This document shows, in pieces, positions 16,518-25,139 of a stretch of DNA of 64,000 nt (position 1 is the first letter of the stretch; each line of letters starts with the position of its first letter). This DNA is from DASUTB01 sp036374835 (GTDB lineage Bacteria > Actinomycetota > Actinomycetes > Jiangellales > Jiangellaceae). A program made the position numbers and the translations under genes. Below the pieces are notes generated by a model. That model saw only the letters and a program-made list of their open reading frames with translations, was not told where the DNA came from and did no database searches. The stretch is taken from positions 35,161 through 99,160 of the forward strand of contig DASUTB010000055.1 of the NCBI GenBank assembly GCA_036374835.1, read 5' to 3'.

Positions 16518-17627
16518 TCAGCGGACGATGACGGCGATGCGTTGGGCGTGGTTGTTGGCCATGCCCTGCCGGTTCCACGCCTGGTCGACGGGCTGGACGC
16601 GGCCGGTCTCATCGGTGGCCCGGGCGCGCAGTTCGTATCTGCCGGGCAGGTCGGCGTCCCACGTCCACGTCCATGACCTCCAGGCGTAGTCGCCCGGTGG
16701 CTCCCCGAGTGCTGCGTCCGACCAGGTCATGCCGCCGTCCACGCTGACTTCGACACGGGTGATCGTCCCCCAGCCCGACCATGCGCGACCGGTCAGCTCA
16801 TGGCTGCCGAGCTCAACGACACGCACCCGGCTCTGGAAGTCCGGGAATCCCGGTGGCGAGATGAGCGCCTTGGGGAGCATCCGGGTGACCGGCTCACCCG
16901 GGTCGTCGGCATGGTGCTTCACACGGTAGGCGACGGCGTTCTGGAAGCCGTCGAACGGCTCGGTGAGAACGTCGATGTCGATCAGCCACTTGACGTGCGT
17001 CATGCCGTACCAGCCGGGGACGAGCAGCCGCACCGGCGCGCCGTGCTGCGGCAGCAGCGGCTGGCCGTTCATCTCGTACGCGAGCAGGACGTCGTCCCGC
17101 AGCGCCTCGTCCAACGGCAGCGCTCGCGCGTAGTCCTGTTCCACGCCGCGCTCAACCCCGTGATCCGCGCCAATGAATACGACTTCGATGGCACCATCGA
17201 GCACGCCGGCCTCCTCGAGGAGCGGCCGCAGCGGCGTCCCGGTCCACTCGGCGGTGCCGACGGCCTCGTCCAGCCAGGGCTGGCTGATCGGCCGCGGTGA
17301 GATGCGGGCGCGTCCGTTGCCGGCGCATTCAAGGGTGACGCGATGGGTTACCGCGTGGCGCCCGCGCAGTTCGTCCAGGCCGATCGTCAAAGGCCGGTCG
17401 ACATGTCCGCCGATCCGGAGCGCCCACGTGGCCGCGTCGAGGTGCGGGATGTCGTAGTGGACGAGCAAGTAGTGCAGCCCTACAGGCGTCACGTCGTACC
17501 GCAGCGCTTCGAGCGGCATACCGTGGTTGCGGGCCGCGAGGCGGAGCTCGTCCTCGGAGATGCCCTCATCCGGCTCGGCCAGTCGTGCCGGCGCGCTCAC
17601 CGACTCGTCGATTGTCACGACAGTCAT
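16518..17627 (-). CDS. Molybdopterin-dependent oxidoreductase, sulfite oxidase-like
   Basis: A 369-residue protein with a sulfite-oxidase molybdopterin domain (about 45-245) and a Mo-cofactor dimerisation domain (about 255-365). The Mo-ligand Cys lies in VTLECAGNGR. Also seen are GTAEWTGTPLRPLLEEAG, the pterin-binding HGAPVRLLVPGWYGM and KWL, and in the second domain WSGWGTITRVEVSVDGG. No signal peptide or haem domain is present, so it is probably cytoplasmic with an unknown electron acceptor. The C-terminus NNHAQRI is family-typical. It oxidises sulfite or a similar substrate by family analogy. Confidence 0.88.
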   Translation of the reverse strand: MTVVTIDESVSAPARLAEPDEGISEDELRLAARNHGMPLEALRYDVTPVGLHYLLVHYDIPHLDAATWALRIGGHVDRPLTIGLDELRGRHAVTHRVTLECAGNGRARISPRPISQPWLDEAVGTAEWTGTPLRPLLEEAGVLDGAIEVVFIGADHGVERGVEQDYARALPLDEALRDDVLLAYEMNGQPLLPQHGAPVRLLVPGWYGMTHVKWLIDIDVLTEPFDGFQNAVAYRVKHHADDPGEPVTRMLPKALISPPGFPDFQSRVRVVELGSHELTGRAWSGWGTITRVEVSVDGGMTWSDAALGEPPGDYAWRSWTWTWDADLPGRYELRARATDETGRVQPVDQAWNRQGMANNHAQRIAVIVR

Positions 17628-17680
17628 CGTCGCTTACCGCGCAGATGCTGGGCAAGGGAATCGGAGACTGGACTCCTACA

Positions 17681-17793
17681 TCAGAGGACGGACGTCGCTG
17701 CTCGGACCAGGTCCGAAACCTGCTCCTCGAGCCAGGGTCGCAGGCTCGACGGGTCGGGCTCGGAGTCCGCCCCTATCGCACCCACGCCGGTGA
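17681..17793 (-). pseudogene. Possible C-terminal gene remnant
   Basis: Between the stop of the 207-residue unknown gene and the sulfite-oxidase start, one frame reads a protein-like stretch that includes GADSEPDPSSLRPWLEEQ and ends ATSVL before a TGA at 17681. It has high GC at third positions and an amphipathic helix, but no convincing start codon or ribosome site. It could be the tail of a former gene or of a longer version of the neighbour. It could also be chance. Confidence 0.2.
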
Positions 17794-18417
17794 CTACCAG
17801 TCGGCCGCCGGCGGCTCATCGAGCACATACCAGTCGTCCCCGAGGTCGGCGGCGAGGTCTTCTGCTTCGGCCCGCCTGCGCTCCTGCCATTCGGTCGGCT
17901 GGAACGACGGGTGGAGCACGATGGAGACGATCTGTTCATGCATCGCGTCGACCCATACCCGTGCTGCCGCTAGCCGCTCCGGCGTCGTCCGGCGGTCGTC
18001 CTCCCACGCATAGAGATCAAGAACGATGACGTCACCGGATGGATGCTGGTACGAGGTGCGAGTCGCCTCGTACGCGCCTCCCTTGCCTCCTTCGGAGCGG
18101 GTGAACTCCTGGACCTTTACGACGTCGTCCTCGACCCGCACGTCGACGCACTCCGTCGTGGTGGCGCCTTTCTCGGTACGTCCGTCGCACCAAGGTCCAG
18201 TCAGGTCTATGGGATCGGTGGCGGGGAACGTCATCAAGCTGATTCCGCCGCTCATACCTTCGGGCAGGCCGTCGGTGGCCGGCGCGCTTTCGGCGAGTGC
18301 GAAGCCGGCCATGCCGTCGGTGTCATCCTCGTTCTCCCTCGTGATCCTGACGAAGCCGTCCGGCAGTGCTCCGAAGACAGCTGCCTTGTTGGCCTCTCTC
18401 ATCTCATCGGCCGTCAT
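17794..18417 (-). CDS. Uncharacterised protein, possibly a lipoprotein that lost its anchor
   Basis: A 207-residue protein that I do not recognise. It starts at ATG 18417 after GAGGAGG. It has one mixed alpha/beta domain (DGFVRITREN, DVIVLDLYAWEDD, ARVWVDAMHEQIVSIVLHPS) with two Cys about a dozen residues apart (GPWCDG and TECVDV) that could form a disulfide. Upstream of the start the same frame stays open back to a TGA and reads PTPQPTEEPTDEPAEEAQ. That is a linker of the kind normally found after a lipobox, but no signal peptide precedes it. The protein may be an exported domain whose signal has been lost. Confidence 0.6.
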   Translation of the reverse strand: MTADEMREANKAAVFGALPDGFVRITRENEDDTDGMAGFALAESAPATDGLPEGMSGGISLMTFPATDPIDLTGPWCDGRTEKGATTTECVDVRVEDDVVKVQEFTRSEGGKGGAYEATRTSYQHPSGDVIVLDLYAWEDDRRTTPERLAAARVWVDAMHEQIVSIVLHPSFQPTEWQERRRAEAEDLAADLGDDWYVLDEPPAADW

Positions 18418-18521
18418 CTGGGCCTCCTCGGCGGGTTCGTCCGTCGGTTCTTCCGTGGGTTGCGGTGTCGGACGGTCGACTCACGTGCCGGCCTAGATTG
18501 ACAAGGAACGAGGCGCGTCGA

Positions 18522-19199
18522 TCAGGCCCCGGCGGCCGGGGCGTGGGATTTGGGCGCAGCGTTCCAGGTGGGGAGCGCTCGGCGCAAGTCTGGCGGACCC
18601 TCGACGGTGATCGCACCGGAGCGCACCGCGTCGGCCCACTCGATGTCGCCGAGATGCCAGCGAGCAAAGGCGACGGGGTTGTCGATCCTGACGGTGACGT
18701 CGTCACCGAAGCCCGGGTCGAACCGGCAGATCTCAGCCTCGCGCCGCTCGACGAGCAGCCACACGTTTCGCCGGCCGCGGTTGTGAAAGTCGAACCGCAC
18801 CACGACTCGTCGTTCCGGCAGCAGATCGGTTCGCAGGTACGACTGGGTCCATGACCACAGCACGGCGTCCGGGTCGGCGTGCTCGGTGGTGAGGTCGGTC
18901 CACTGCTGGGCCCAGTCACTCAGCGCATCAAGCACCGGCCGTATCGCCTCTGCCGCGGGTGTGGGTTCGTAGCGTGATCCGCGGCCGTCGGGTTTCGGGC
19001 GTATGTGTACCATTCCCGCGCGCTCCAACTCCCGTAGCCGCCTCGTCAGGAGCGCTCGCGACAGCCCAGGTGCTCCCGCGGCGATCGCGTTGAACGTGCG
19101 GCACCCGAGCAGCAGGTTGCGCAGGATGATCGGCGTCCATCGCTCGGCGAAGACCTCCGACCCCCGGGCGATGGGGCAGAACTGGCCGTAGCTGCGCAT
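18522..19199 (-). CDS. HxlR family transcriptional regulator with C-terminal SCP2-like domain
   Basis: A 225-residue regulator. The first 100 residues are an HxlR winged helix: the start MRSYGQFCPIARGSEVFAERW has the conserved Cys, then FNAIAAGAPGLSRALLTRRLRELE is the recognition region. Residues 125-215 resemble an SCP2 sterol-carrier fold (RVVVRFDFHNRGRRNVWLLV). Such HxlR-SCP2 fusions occur in actinobacteria and may sense a hydrophobic ligand. I chose the ATG at 19199 because it gives the standard HxlR start; the frame continues upstream without domain support. It is divergent from a methyltransferase gene. Confidence 0.85.
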   Translation of the reverse strand: MRSYGQFCPIARGSEVFAERWTPIILRNLLLGCRTFNAIAAGAPGLSRALLTRRLRELERAGMVHIRPKPDGRGSRYEPTPAAEAIRPVLDALSDWAQQWTDLTTEHADPDAVLWSWTQSYLRTDLLPERRVVVRFDFHNRGRRNVWLLVERREAEICRFDPGFGDDVTVRIDNPVAFARWHLGDIEWADAVRSGAITVEGPPDLRRALPTWNAAPKSHAPAAGA

Positions 19200-19207
19200 G
19201 AGGCCAG

Positions 19208-19241
19208 TGTGTACCGCGCCGCCGACCTGCGCTAGTACACA
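19208..19241. promoter_or_regulatory. Inverted repeat between regulator and methyltransferase genes
   Basis: TGTGTAC at 19208-19214 and GTACACA at 19235-19241 form a perfect seven-base inverted repeat with 20 bases between. It lies nine bases upstream of the HxlR start. The GTAC core is typical of HxlR-type operators, so autoregulation and control of the divergent gene are likely but inferred. Confidence 0.45.
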
Positions 19242-19315
19242 TCGTGAACCTTCGCTTGGCTCATGGTTCAGATCTTGTCCTTGCCACCTCCATCGCCCGG
19301 CCGGATGATCGGCTC

Positions 19316-20179
19316 GTGACCGAAGACAGCCCCGCACAGTCGACCGTGACCAGCGCCACCGCGCGTGGGGTCGGGCACAGCTGGAAGGACGTGTCCGTGG
19401 CGGCCGAGCGCTACGAGCGGGACCTTGTGCCCGCGCTATTCGAGCCGTGGGCAGGCGTGTTGATCGACATCGCCGGCGTCGGACCCGGCGATCGAGTGCT
19501 CGACGTGGCCTGTGGAACCGGTGTGGTCGCCCGCGGTGCGGCCGGCCTCGTGGGGCGAGGCGGACACGTATGCGGGCTCGACGTCAACGAGGACATGCTC
19601 GCCATCGCCCGCCGCGCCGGCCCCGATATCGAGTGGCGTCAGGCGGATGCGAGCCGTACCGGCCTGCCGGACACGTCCTTCGACGTGGTCTTCTGCCAGC
19701 AAGGCTTGCAGTTCGTCCCCGATCGGCCGGCCGCCCTGCGAGAGGTCCACCGGGTCATGGCGCCAGGTGGCCGCGCGGTGATCGCCACCTGGAGCGCGGC
19801 CGACGATGGTGCCGGCTACGCCCCGATCGCGGAGGCGTTCCAGCGCCACCGGCCCGACGACCCCGACCCGACCCGGTTCATTGCGGCCATCTTCGCCCTC
19901 AGCGACGGCGCCGAAGTGGCTCGTCTCGCGGAGGCTGCCGGCTTCGATGACGTTCACGTCGAGCGGCGAACAGGAACGGTGCGGTTCCCCTCGGCCGAGG
20001 CGTGGGTGGAGGCATTCCTCGGCGCCGCGCCGGTCCCGAGCGTCGCTGAGCTGGCGCCGGCGACCCGCGCCGCGATCGTCGCCGATGCCGCCACCGCCCT
20101 CCAGCCCTACACGGACCCGACCGGTCTCGCCTTCCCACTCCACACCAACATCGTTCTTTGCCGGGAAGGGTCCGGATAG
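19316..20179 (+). CDS. Class I SAM-dependent methyltransferase
   Basis: A protein of about 287 residues of the UbiE/class I methyltransferase type. The SAM-binding motif I is VLDVACGTGVVAR, motif II the acidic GLDVNEDML, and the post-I region reads ADASRTGLPDTSFDVVFC. The C-terminal half resembles small-molecule methyltransferases, so the substrate is unlikely to be nucleic acid or protein, but it is not known. I favour GTG 19316 as start; a GTG at 19244 would add 24 residues of non-conserved sequence next to the operator. It is divergent from the HxlR-SCP2 regulator, which probably controls it. Confidence 0.85.
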   Translation: MTEDSPAQSTVTSATARGVGHSWKDVSVAAERYERDLVPALFEPWAGVLIDIAGVGPGDRVLDVACGTGVVARGAAGLVGRGGHVCGLDVNEDMLAIARRAGPDIEWRQADASRTGLPDTSFDVVFCQQGLQFVPDRPAALREVHRVMAPGGRAVIATWSAADDGAGYAPIAEAFQRHRPDDPDPTRFIAAIFALSDGAEVARLAEAAGFDDVHVERRTGTVRFPSAEAWVEAFLGAAPVPSVAELAPATRAAIVADAATALQPYTDPTGLAFPLHTNIVLCREGSG

Positions 20180-20273
20180 CGGACTCGAACTGGGAACTAT
20201 CGTGCTGTGGCGGTCGACTGGTTCTGGAGGCGATGGAGCCCCTGGGAGCAGGCCCGCAGCTTGAGACATCACA

Positions 20274-20349
20274 TGGCGCCCTCGGCAGGATTCGAACCTG
20301 CGACTTTCTGCTCCGGAGGCAGACGCTCTATCCCCTGAGCTACGAGGGC
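20274..20349 (-). tRNA. tRNA-Arg (anticodon CCG)
   Basis: On the minus strand the seven-base acceptor GCCCTCG pairs with CGAGGGC, followed by an encoded CCA. The T arm GCAGG-TTCGAAT-CCTGC is intact. The anticodon loop reads CTCCGGA on a TCTGC/GCAGA stem, giving anticodon CCG, which reads the arginine codon CGG. It lies about 650 bases from argS, on the opposite strand. Confidence 0.97.
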
Positions 20350-20695
20350 AGGGGGCGGACTAGAGAGTAGCATCCGGGGCCGCCACATCCCGAATCGATT
20401 GCTGCCGACGATCTTTGTGCAGGAACCCCTCGAGCTGCTCAGCGACTCTGAGCTGGTCGCAGCAATGCGCCCAACGCATGGGGGCCGGATGCGATCTATG
20501 TGACCGGCAGTGGACGCACCTGTGCGAGCAGGTCAGAGTCGCTCCGGTCGATATCGAGCTTAAGCGTGGTCCACGACGAGGCGTGATCCGCGTTCCAGGG
20601 ACTTCTCGGGGGAGTCCCTGAGGACGCTTCGGGCGCCGATGGCACACAATGAAAGAAGCCGCGGGTGCGTATCCCGCGCGGGATGAAGGTGTGAC
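20350..20695. other. Gene-free stretch of about 345 bases
   Basis: No coding region with support is seen here; the short frames lack ribosome sites and domain-like sequence. It includes the upstream region of the minus-strand tRNA-Arg. It also has a hairpin at 20596-20620 with eight-base perfect arms (CAGGGACT/AGTCCCTG) and no U-tract. The end (after about 20640) should carry the promoter of the small membrane gene, but no clear boxes are seen. Confidence 0.5.
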
Positions 20696-20878
20696 ATGTC
20701 GAGTGGAAGCAAGCTCGCCCTGGGTATCGGAGCAGGGTTCATCTTTCTGTGGTGGCTGACCAGCTTCTGGTGGGCCCTGCTGATTCTCGTCGGCCTGCCG
20801 GTTGCCGGGTACTTGATGCTGGACGCGTCGCAGCGTCGACGGCTCAAGGGCCTCGGCCGCAAGGAACTTGGCCGCTAG
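20696..20878 (+). CDS. Small membrane protein, 60 residues
   Basis: A short protein with two closely spaced hydrophobic stretches (about 6-24 and 26-46, rich in Trp, Leu and Gly). A basic C-terminus (QRRRLKGLGRK) follows and should be cytoplasmic. The ATG at 20696 has a GAAGG ribosome site at suitable distance. Small proteins of this kind often lie next to argS in actinobacteria. The function is unknown. Confidence 0.65.
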   Translation: MSSGSKLALGIGAGFIFLWWLTSFWWALLILVGLPVAGYLMLDASQRRRLKGLGRKELGR

Positions 20879-20891
20879 CTCGGTGGCTCCT

Positions 20892-20943
20892 TGATCAGGG
20901 TGAAGATGGTGCTGCTACAGGTACACCGGATTCACCCTGATCA
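20892..20943. repeat. Palindromic repeat family C, copy 1
   Basis: A perfect 13-base inverted repeat, TGATCAGGGTGAA (20892-20904) and its complement (20931-20943), enclosing 26 bases. It begins 14 bases after the small membrane gene's stop. The half-site resembles those in the tandem palindromes at the end of wecA. It may mark the transcript end before argS. Confidence 0.7.
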
Positions 20944-21004
20944 CTGTGCGTCACATGGTGAAACCGAGTCCATCGTGGTAACCGGGGCTCGGTAGGCTTA
21001 CCGG

Positions 21005-22663
21005 GTGACTCCCGAGCAGGTTTCAAGCGCGGTACGTGACGCCCTGACGGCGGCCGTCGCGGCAGGCGAGGTCGCCCTGCCGGACGGCGTCCCCTCCACC
21101 GTGACCGTCGAGCGTCCCCGTAACCGCAAGCACGGCGACTACGCCACCAACATCGCCCTTCAGCTGGCCAAGAAGGCGGGGACGAACCCCCGTGCACTCG
21201 CGGAGTTGCTCGCCGCACGCCTCAAGGAACACCCTGGAATCGAGAACATCGAGGTAGCCGGACCGGGCTTCTTGAACATCACCCTCGCCGCCGCCGCGCA
21301 GGGCGAACTCGCCCGGACGATCGTCACCGCGGGCAAGTCCTACGGAACGTCCGACACCCTGGCCGGCACGCGGATCAACGTCGAGTTCATCTCGGCCAAT
21401 CCCACCGGACCGCTCCATCTCGGGCACGTTCGGTGGGCTGCTGTCGGCGATGCGCTTGCGCGGGTATTGGCCGCGGCGGGGGCGGAGGTCACCCGCGAGT
21501 TCTATATCAACGACCGGGGCGTCCAGATGGACATGTTCGCCGCGTCTCTCATGGCACGTGCGCATGGTGAGGATGTGCCGTCCGACGGGTATCGCGGTAG
21601 CTATGTCGTGGAGCTCGCCAACGAGATCGTCGCCGCGAACCCTGGAATTCTCGACCTGCCGGCCGATGAGCAGCGCGCCGCGTTCCGTGCGGAAGGCTAC
21701 AAGCGGCAGCTTGACATGCAGCGCCGCGAGCTCGCCGAGTTCCGGACGGTCTTCGACGTGTGGTCCACCGAGCAGAGCCTGCACGATACGGGAAAGGTGG
21801 AGCACGGCCTCGAAGTGTTGCGCGAGCAAGGCCACGTCTACGAATCGGACGGCGCCCTCTGGATGCGGACGACAGACTTCGGGGACGACAAGGACCGCGT
21901 CCTGGTCAAGCGGGACGGCGACTACTCGTACTTCGCGTCCGACACCGCGTACTACGTCGACAAGCGTGAACGCGGCTTCGACAAGAACATCTATCTGCTC
22001 GGTGCCGATCACCACGGTTATGTGGGCCGGCTCGCGGCGATGGCCGCATGCACTGGTGACGATCCTGAGGGCCACATCGACGTACTGATCGGTCAGCTCG
22101 TGAAGGTCGTCCGAGACGGCGAGGAGATGCGGCTGTCCAAGCGCGCCGGCACGATGCTCACGCTGGCCGAGCTGATCGAGCTGGCCGGGGTGGACGCCTG
22201 GCGGTACACGTTGACGCGGTACCCCGCGGATTCGCCGCTTACCGTCGACATCGACCAGATCACCAAGCAGGCCAGCGACAACCCGGTGTACTACGTGCAG
22301 TACGCGCACGCGCGGCTCTCGTCGATCCTGCGCAACGCTGCCGAGCTCGGCGTCGAGCGTGGCGAGCTGCAGCCGGATCTGCTGAGCCATGAGCGTGAAT
22401 CGCTGCTGCTCGGAGCGCTCGGCGAATTTCCACGTGTGGTCGCGACCGCTGCCGAGTTCCGTGAGCCGCACCGGATCGCCCGGTACCTGGAGGACCTGGC
22501 CGCGACGTTCCACAAGTTCTACGACGTGTGTCGGGTGCTCCCGATAGGCGACGAAGCGGCCACGGACCTGCACCGCGCCCGGCTCTGGCTGGTGGAGGCG
22601 ACCAGGGTCGTCATCGCCAACGGCCTCGACCTGCTCGGCGTGAGCGCGCCGGAGCGGATGTAG
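21005..22663 (+). CDS. argS: Arginyl-tRNA synthetase
   Basis: A 552-residue class I aminoacyl-tRNA synthetase that charges tRNA-Arg. An N-terminal Arg-S additional domain (to about 110) is followed by the HIGH motif in PTGPLHLGHVRW near residue 138. The KMSKS-equivalent is LSKRAGTML near residue 377. A C-terminal DALR anticodon-binding domain ends YDVCRVLP...LLGVSAPERM. The length is normal for the family. It starts at a GTG. lysA begins one base after its stop region, so the two are co-transcribed. Confidence 0.97.
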   Translation: MTPEQVSSAVRDALTAAVAAGEVALPDGVPSTVTVERPRNRKHGDYATNIALQLAKKAGTNPRALAELLAARLKEHPGIENIEVAGPGFLNITLAAAAQGELARTIVTAGKSYGTSDTLAGTRINVEFISANPTGPLHLGHVRWAAVGDALARVLAAAGAEVTREFYINDRGVQMDMFAASLMARAHGEDVPSDGYRGSYVVELANEIVAANPGILDLPADEQRAAFRAEGYKRQLDMQRRELAEFRTVFDVWSTEQSLHDTGKVEHGLEVLREQGHVYESDGALWMRTTDFGDDKDRVLVKRDGDYSYFASDTAYYVDKRERGFDKNIYLLGADHHGYVGRLAAMAACTGDDPEGHIDVLIGQLVKVVRDGEEMRLSKRAGTMLTLAELIELAGVDAWRYTLTRYPADSPLTVDIDQITKQASDNPVYYVQYAHARLSSILRNAAELGVERGELQPDLLSHERESLLLGALGEFPRVVATAAEFREPHRIARYLEDLAATFHKFYDVCRVLPIGDEAATDLHRARLWLVEATRVVIANGLDLLGVSAPERM

Positions 22664-22664
22664 C

Positions 22665-24089
22665 GTGCGCGCACACGAAGCCGGGGCGCTGCACGCCGGC
22701 GCCGGGCAGCGCGGGCCGTCGTGGCTGCGCGAGCCCGAGGACGTCAACGCTCTCGTTCCGGCGCTCTGGGCGGGCAATGTCGACCGGGGCGGGGGCGGCA
22801 TGCTCCGCGTGGCCGGTCTTCCCGTCACCGAGCTAGCCGCCGAGTTCGGCACACCGGCGTTCGTGCTGGACGAGCAGGACTTCCGGGCCCGTGCGCGGGA
22901 GTTCCGCGACGCGTTCGGCACGGCGTTCGGCGCGGTCGGTCCGGGAGCCGACGTCTTCTATGCCGGAAAGGCGCTCCTTTGCCTGGCGACGGCGCGCTGG
23001 ATCGCCGAAGAAGGCCTGGGTCTGGACGTCTGTACCGGCGGCGAGCTGGCCGTGGCCGAACGGTCCGGTTTTCCGATGGACCGGGTCGCCATGCACGGCA
23101 ACAACAAGTCGGTCTCGGAGTTGAGTCGTGCGCTGGACCTCGGCGTGGGACGGATCATCGTCGACTCGCTGGACGAGATCGAGCGTCTGGCGAGCCTTGC
23201 TGCGGAGCGCGGAACGCGGGCTCGGGTGCTCGTCCGGGTGACGGTGGGCGTCGAGGCACACACGCACGAGTACATCGCGACGGCGCACGAGGACCAGAAG
23301 TTCGGCTTCTCCCTTGCCGGGGGAGCGGCAGGCGAGGCGGTGGCGGCCGTCCTGGCTTCGCCGTCCCTGGAACTGCTCGGGTTGCACTCTCATATCGGCT
23401 CGCAGATCTTCGACACGTCCGGGTTCGAGGTCGCCACACGGCGCGTCGTCGGCCTGCATGCCGCGGTCCGGTCCGAACACGGCGTCGAGCTCGCCGAACT
23501 GGGCCTCGGCGGCGGCTACGGCATCGCGTACACCACCAAGGACGACCCGTGGCCGGCGGCGGAACTTGCCGCCGGCATGGCCGAGATCGTCGACCACGAG
23601 TGCCGCGGCTACGGCGTGCCCGTTCCGCGAGTGAGCGTCGAGCCGGGGCGGGCCATCGCCGGCCCGGCCGGCTGCACGCTGTACGAGGTGGGGACCGTCA
23701 AGCAGGTGGAGCTGGACGGTGGGACGTCCCGTAACTACGTGGCGGTGGACGGCGGCATGAGCGACAACGTGCGGACTGCGCTCTACGACGCGGACTACTC
23801 GTGCACGCTGGCTTCGCGCCGCTCCGACGCGCCACCGGTGCTGTCCCGCGTGGTCGGCAAGCACTGCGAGAGCGGAGACATCGTCGTCAAGGACGAGTTC
23901 CTGCCGGCGGACGTCCGTCCCGGCGACCTGCTCGCGGTTCCCGGCACGGGCGCGTACTGCCGGAGCATGGCCAGCACGTATAACCACGTTCCGCGTCCGC
24001 CGGTCGTCGCGGTCAAGGACGGGACGGCGCGCGTCATCGTACGTCGCGAGACCGAGGGCGACCTGCTCCGCCTCGACGCTCCGGAGTGA
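22665..24089 (+). CDS. lysA: Diaminopimelate decarboxylase
   Basis: A 474-residue PLP enzyme that decarboxylates meso-diaminopimelate to lysine, the last step of lysine synthesis. The PLP lysine lies in VFYAGKALLC, the glycine-rich phosphate-binding segment in LGLGGGYGIAY, and the substrate-binding EPGRAIAGPAG and CESGD motifs follow. The N-terminal 35 residues before the barrel are usual for actinobacterial LysA. It starts at GTG directly after argS. In this phylum the argS-lysA-hom-thr order is common; here a five-gene cluster separates lysA from hom. Confidence 0.96.
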   Translation: MRAHEAGALHAGAGQRGPSWLREPEDVNALVPALWAGNVDRGGGGMLRVAGLPVTELAAEFGTPAFVLDEQDFRARAREFRDAFGTAFGAVGPGADVFYAGKALLCLATARWIAEEGLGLDVCTGGELAVAERSGFPMDRVAMHGNNKSVSELSRALDLGVGRIIVDSLDEIERLASLAAERGTRARVLVRVTVGVEAHTHEYIATAHEDQKFGFSLAGGAAGEAVAAVLASPSLELLGLHSHIGSQIFDTSGFEVATRRVVGLHAAVRSEHGVELAELGLGGGYGIAYTTKDDPWPAAELAAGMAEIVDHECRGYGVPVPRVSVEPGRAIAGPAGCTLYEVGTVKQVELDGGTSRNYVAVDGGMSDNVRTALYDADYSCTLASRRSDAPPVLSRVVGKHCESGDIVVKDEFLPADVRPGDLLAVPGTGAYCRSMASTYNHVPRPPVVAVKDGTARVIVRRETEGDLLRLDAPE

Positions 24090-24098
24090 CCACGCACC

Positions 24099-24127
24099 TG
24101 CGGCACGCATCGCCCATGTGTGCTGCG
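24099..24127. terminator. Imperfect hairpin after lysA
   Basis: TGCGGCACGCAT (24099-24110) and ATGTGTGCTGCG (24116-24127) pair with G-U-compatible mismatches around a CGCCC loop, nine bases after the lysA stop. There is no U-tract. It may mark the 3' end of the argS-lysA transcript. Confidence 0.4.
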
Positions 24128-24138
24128 ATCATGGGCTG

Positions 24139-25035
24139 ATGGCCGAGCGCCGAGCCGATCCGTCCTGGTCGATACGGCAGCCGTGGCGGCGCATGGTGTT
24201 CGGCCCGCGTCTGGCGCGACTGCTGGGCGAGCCCGACGATCCGCCGCCCGAGAGCCGCGCCCGCCGAAGCGAGCGTCCGGTCCGGCGGCCGTTCCAGACG
24301 GGCTGGATCTCGGGCCTGCACCTCGTCGTGGGTACGGTCCTGTGGTTCGGAGGGGCGGTGGGACTGGCCGCGATCGCGACCGAAGTCGGCGTCGTCTGGA
24401 TGGTGGCCGGCTTCCCGCTGCTGGTGGCCGGGTTCGTTGCCCGCCTGTCGACACATCCGTGGGACTTCGGCCTGCAGATCTACGATGACACCAGCCGGCT
24501 CCATATCGGGGCCCTGCCGCGGGGCGTGCGATCGTCGCAGCTGTTCGTGCCGTACGGGCTGGCATTGGGTTGGTTCGTGCGGCGAGGGCTGGTGAGCGAG
24601 TGGTTCCGGCGGGAGTCCGGCGGCCAGATCGACGACCTTCTGGCCGGGCGTCTGTCGGGTCCGCATCTTTACGCGTGGTGGGGCGGGATCTTCGCCAGCG
24701 ACATGCTCAACGACGAGGGCAAGGCGTTCGCCCGTCGTTACATGATCAGCATGGACGAGCCCTGGGGTCGGCGGATCGATCTCCGGTCCGGTGGTGCCCT
24801 CGAGCTGCACACGAAATACCGGTGGTTCGCGCTTGACCTTCGTGTTCTGTGTCCGGAATGCGAAGACAGTCCGTACGCCATCCCCGATACACCCGAGTCG
24901 GTGGCGGCATTCGCCAGGTTGGCCGACCGGCGGCTGGCCCGCTGGCGCCGCTGGCGCATGCTGCATGCGATCCACGAGGCCAACATCGGAGGCTGGCGCC
25001 GGTGGCTCGACAAGAACTACGTGCGACCGCCGTAG
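24139..25035 (+). CDS. Uncharacterised membrane protein, 298 residues
   Basis: I do not recognise the family. After a basic N-terminus of about 60 residues rich in Arg and Pro there are two adjacent membrane segments (about 63-105: GLHLVVGTVLWFGGAVGLAA and VGVVWMVAGFPLLVAGFVA). A long soluble part with many Trp and Arg follows. It contains LCPECEDSPYAIPDTPESV, whose CPEC pair could bind metal or form a disulfide. It precedes the DUF4178-DUF350-spermidine-synthase cluster on the same strand, about 100 bases away, and may or may not belong to it. Confidence 0.65.
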   Translation: MAERRADPSWSIRQPWRRMVFGPRLARLLGEPDDPPPESRARRSERPVRRPFQTGWISGLHLVVGTVLWFGGAVGLAAIATEVGVVWMVAGFPLLVAGFVARLSTHPWDFGLQIYDDTSRLHIGALPRGVRSSQLFVPYGLALGWFVRRGLVSEWFRRESGGQIDDLLAGRLSGPHLYAWWGGIFASDMLNDEGKAFARRYMISMDEPWGRRIDLRSGGALELHTKYRWFALDLRVLCPECEDSPYAIPDTPESVAAFARLADRRLARWRRWRMLHAIHEANIGGWRRWLDKNYVRPP

Positions 25036-25139
25036 CCGTCGCGCCGGATGGCACGAGGTGCTCTGTTGCGCCGAGTGCGCCGTTTGGTAAGTTACCGCCG
25101 GCCAAGTCCTGATATTGCCGGTCGAACCGTGGGGGGTTC

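Noticed and set aside
20415..20621. Possible 68-residue Cys-rich protein
   Set aside because: No ribosome site, composition unlike real genes here, and no metal-binding pattern.
20350..20695. Integration site or prophage remnant beside the tRNA-Arg gene
   Set aside because: No integrase, no repeated tRNA 3' end, and no phage-like frame is visible.
24118..24138. Upstream start for the 298-residue membrane protein
   Set aside because: The extra seven residues are not supported and fall in the hairpin region; ATG 24139 gives a normal basic N-terminus.
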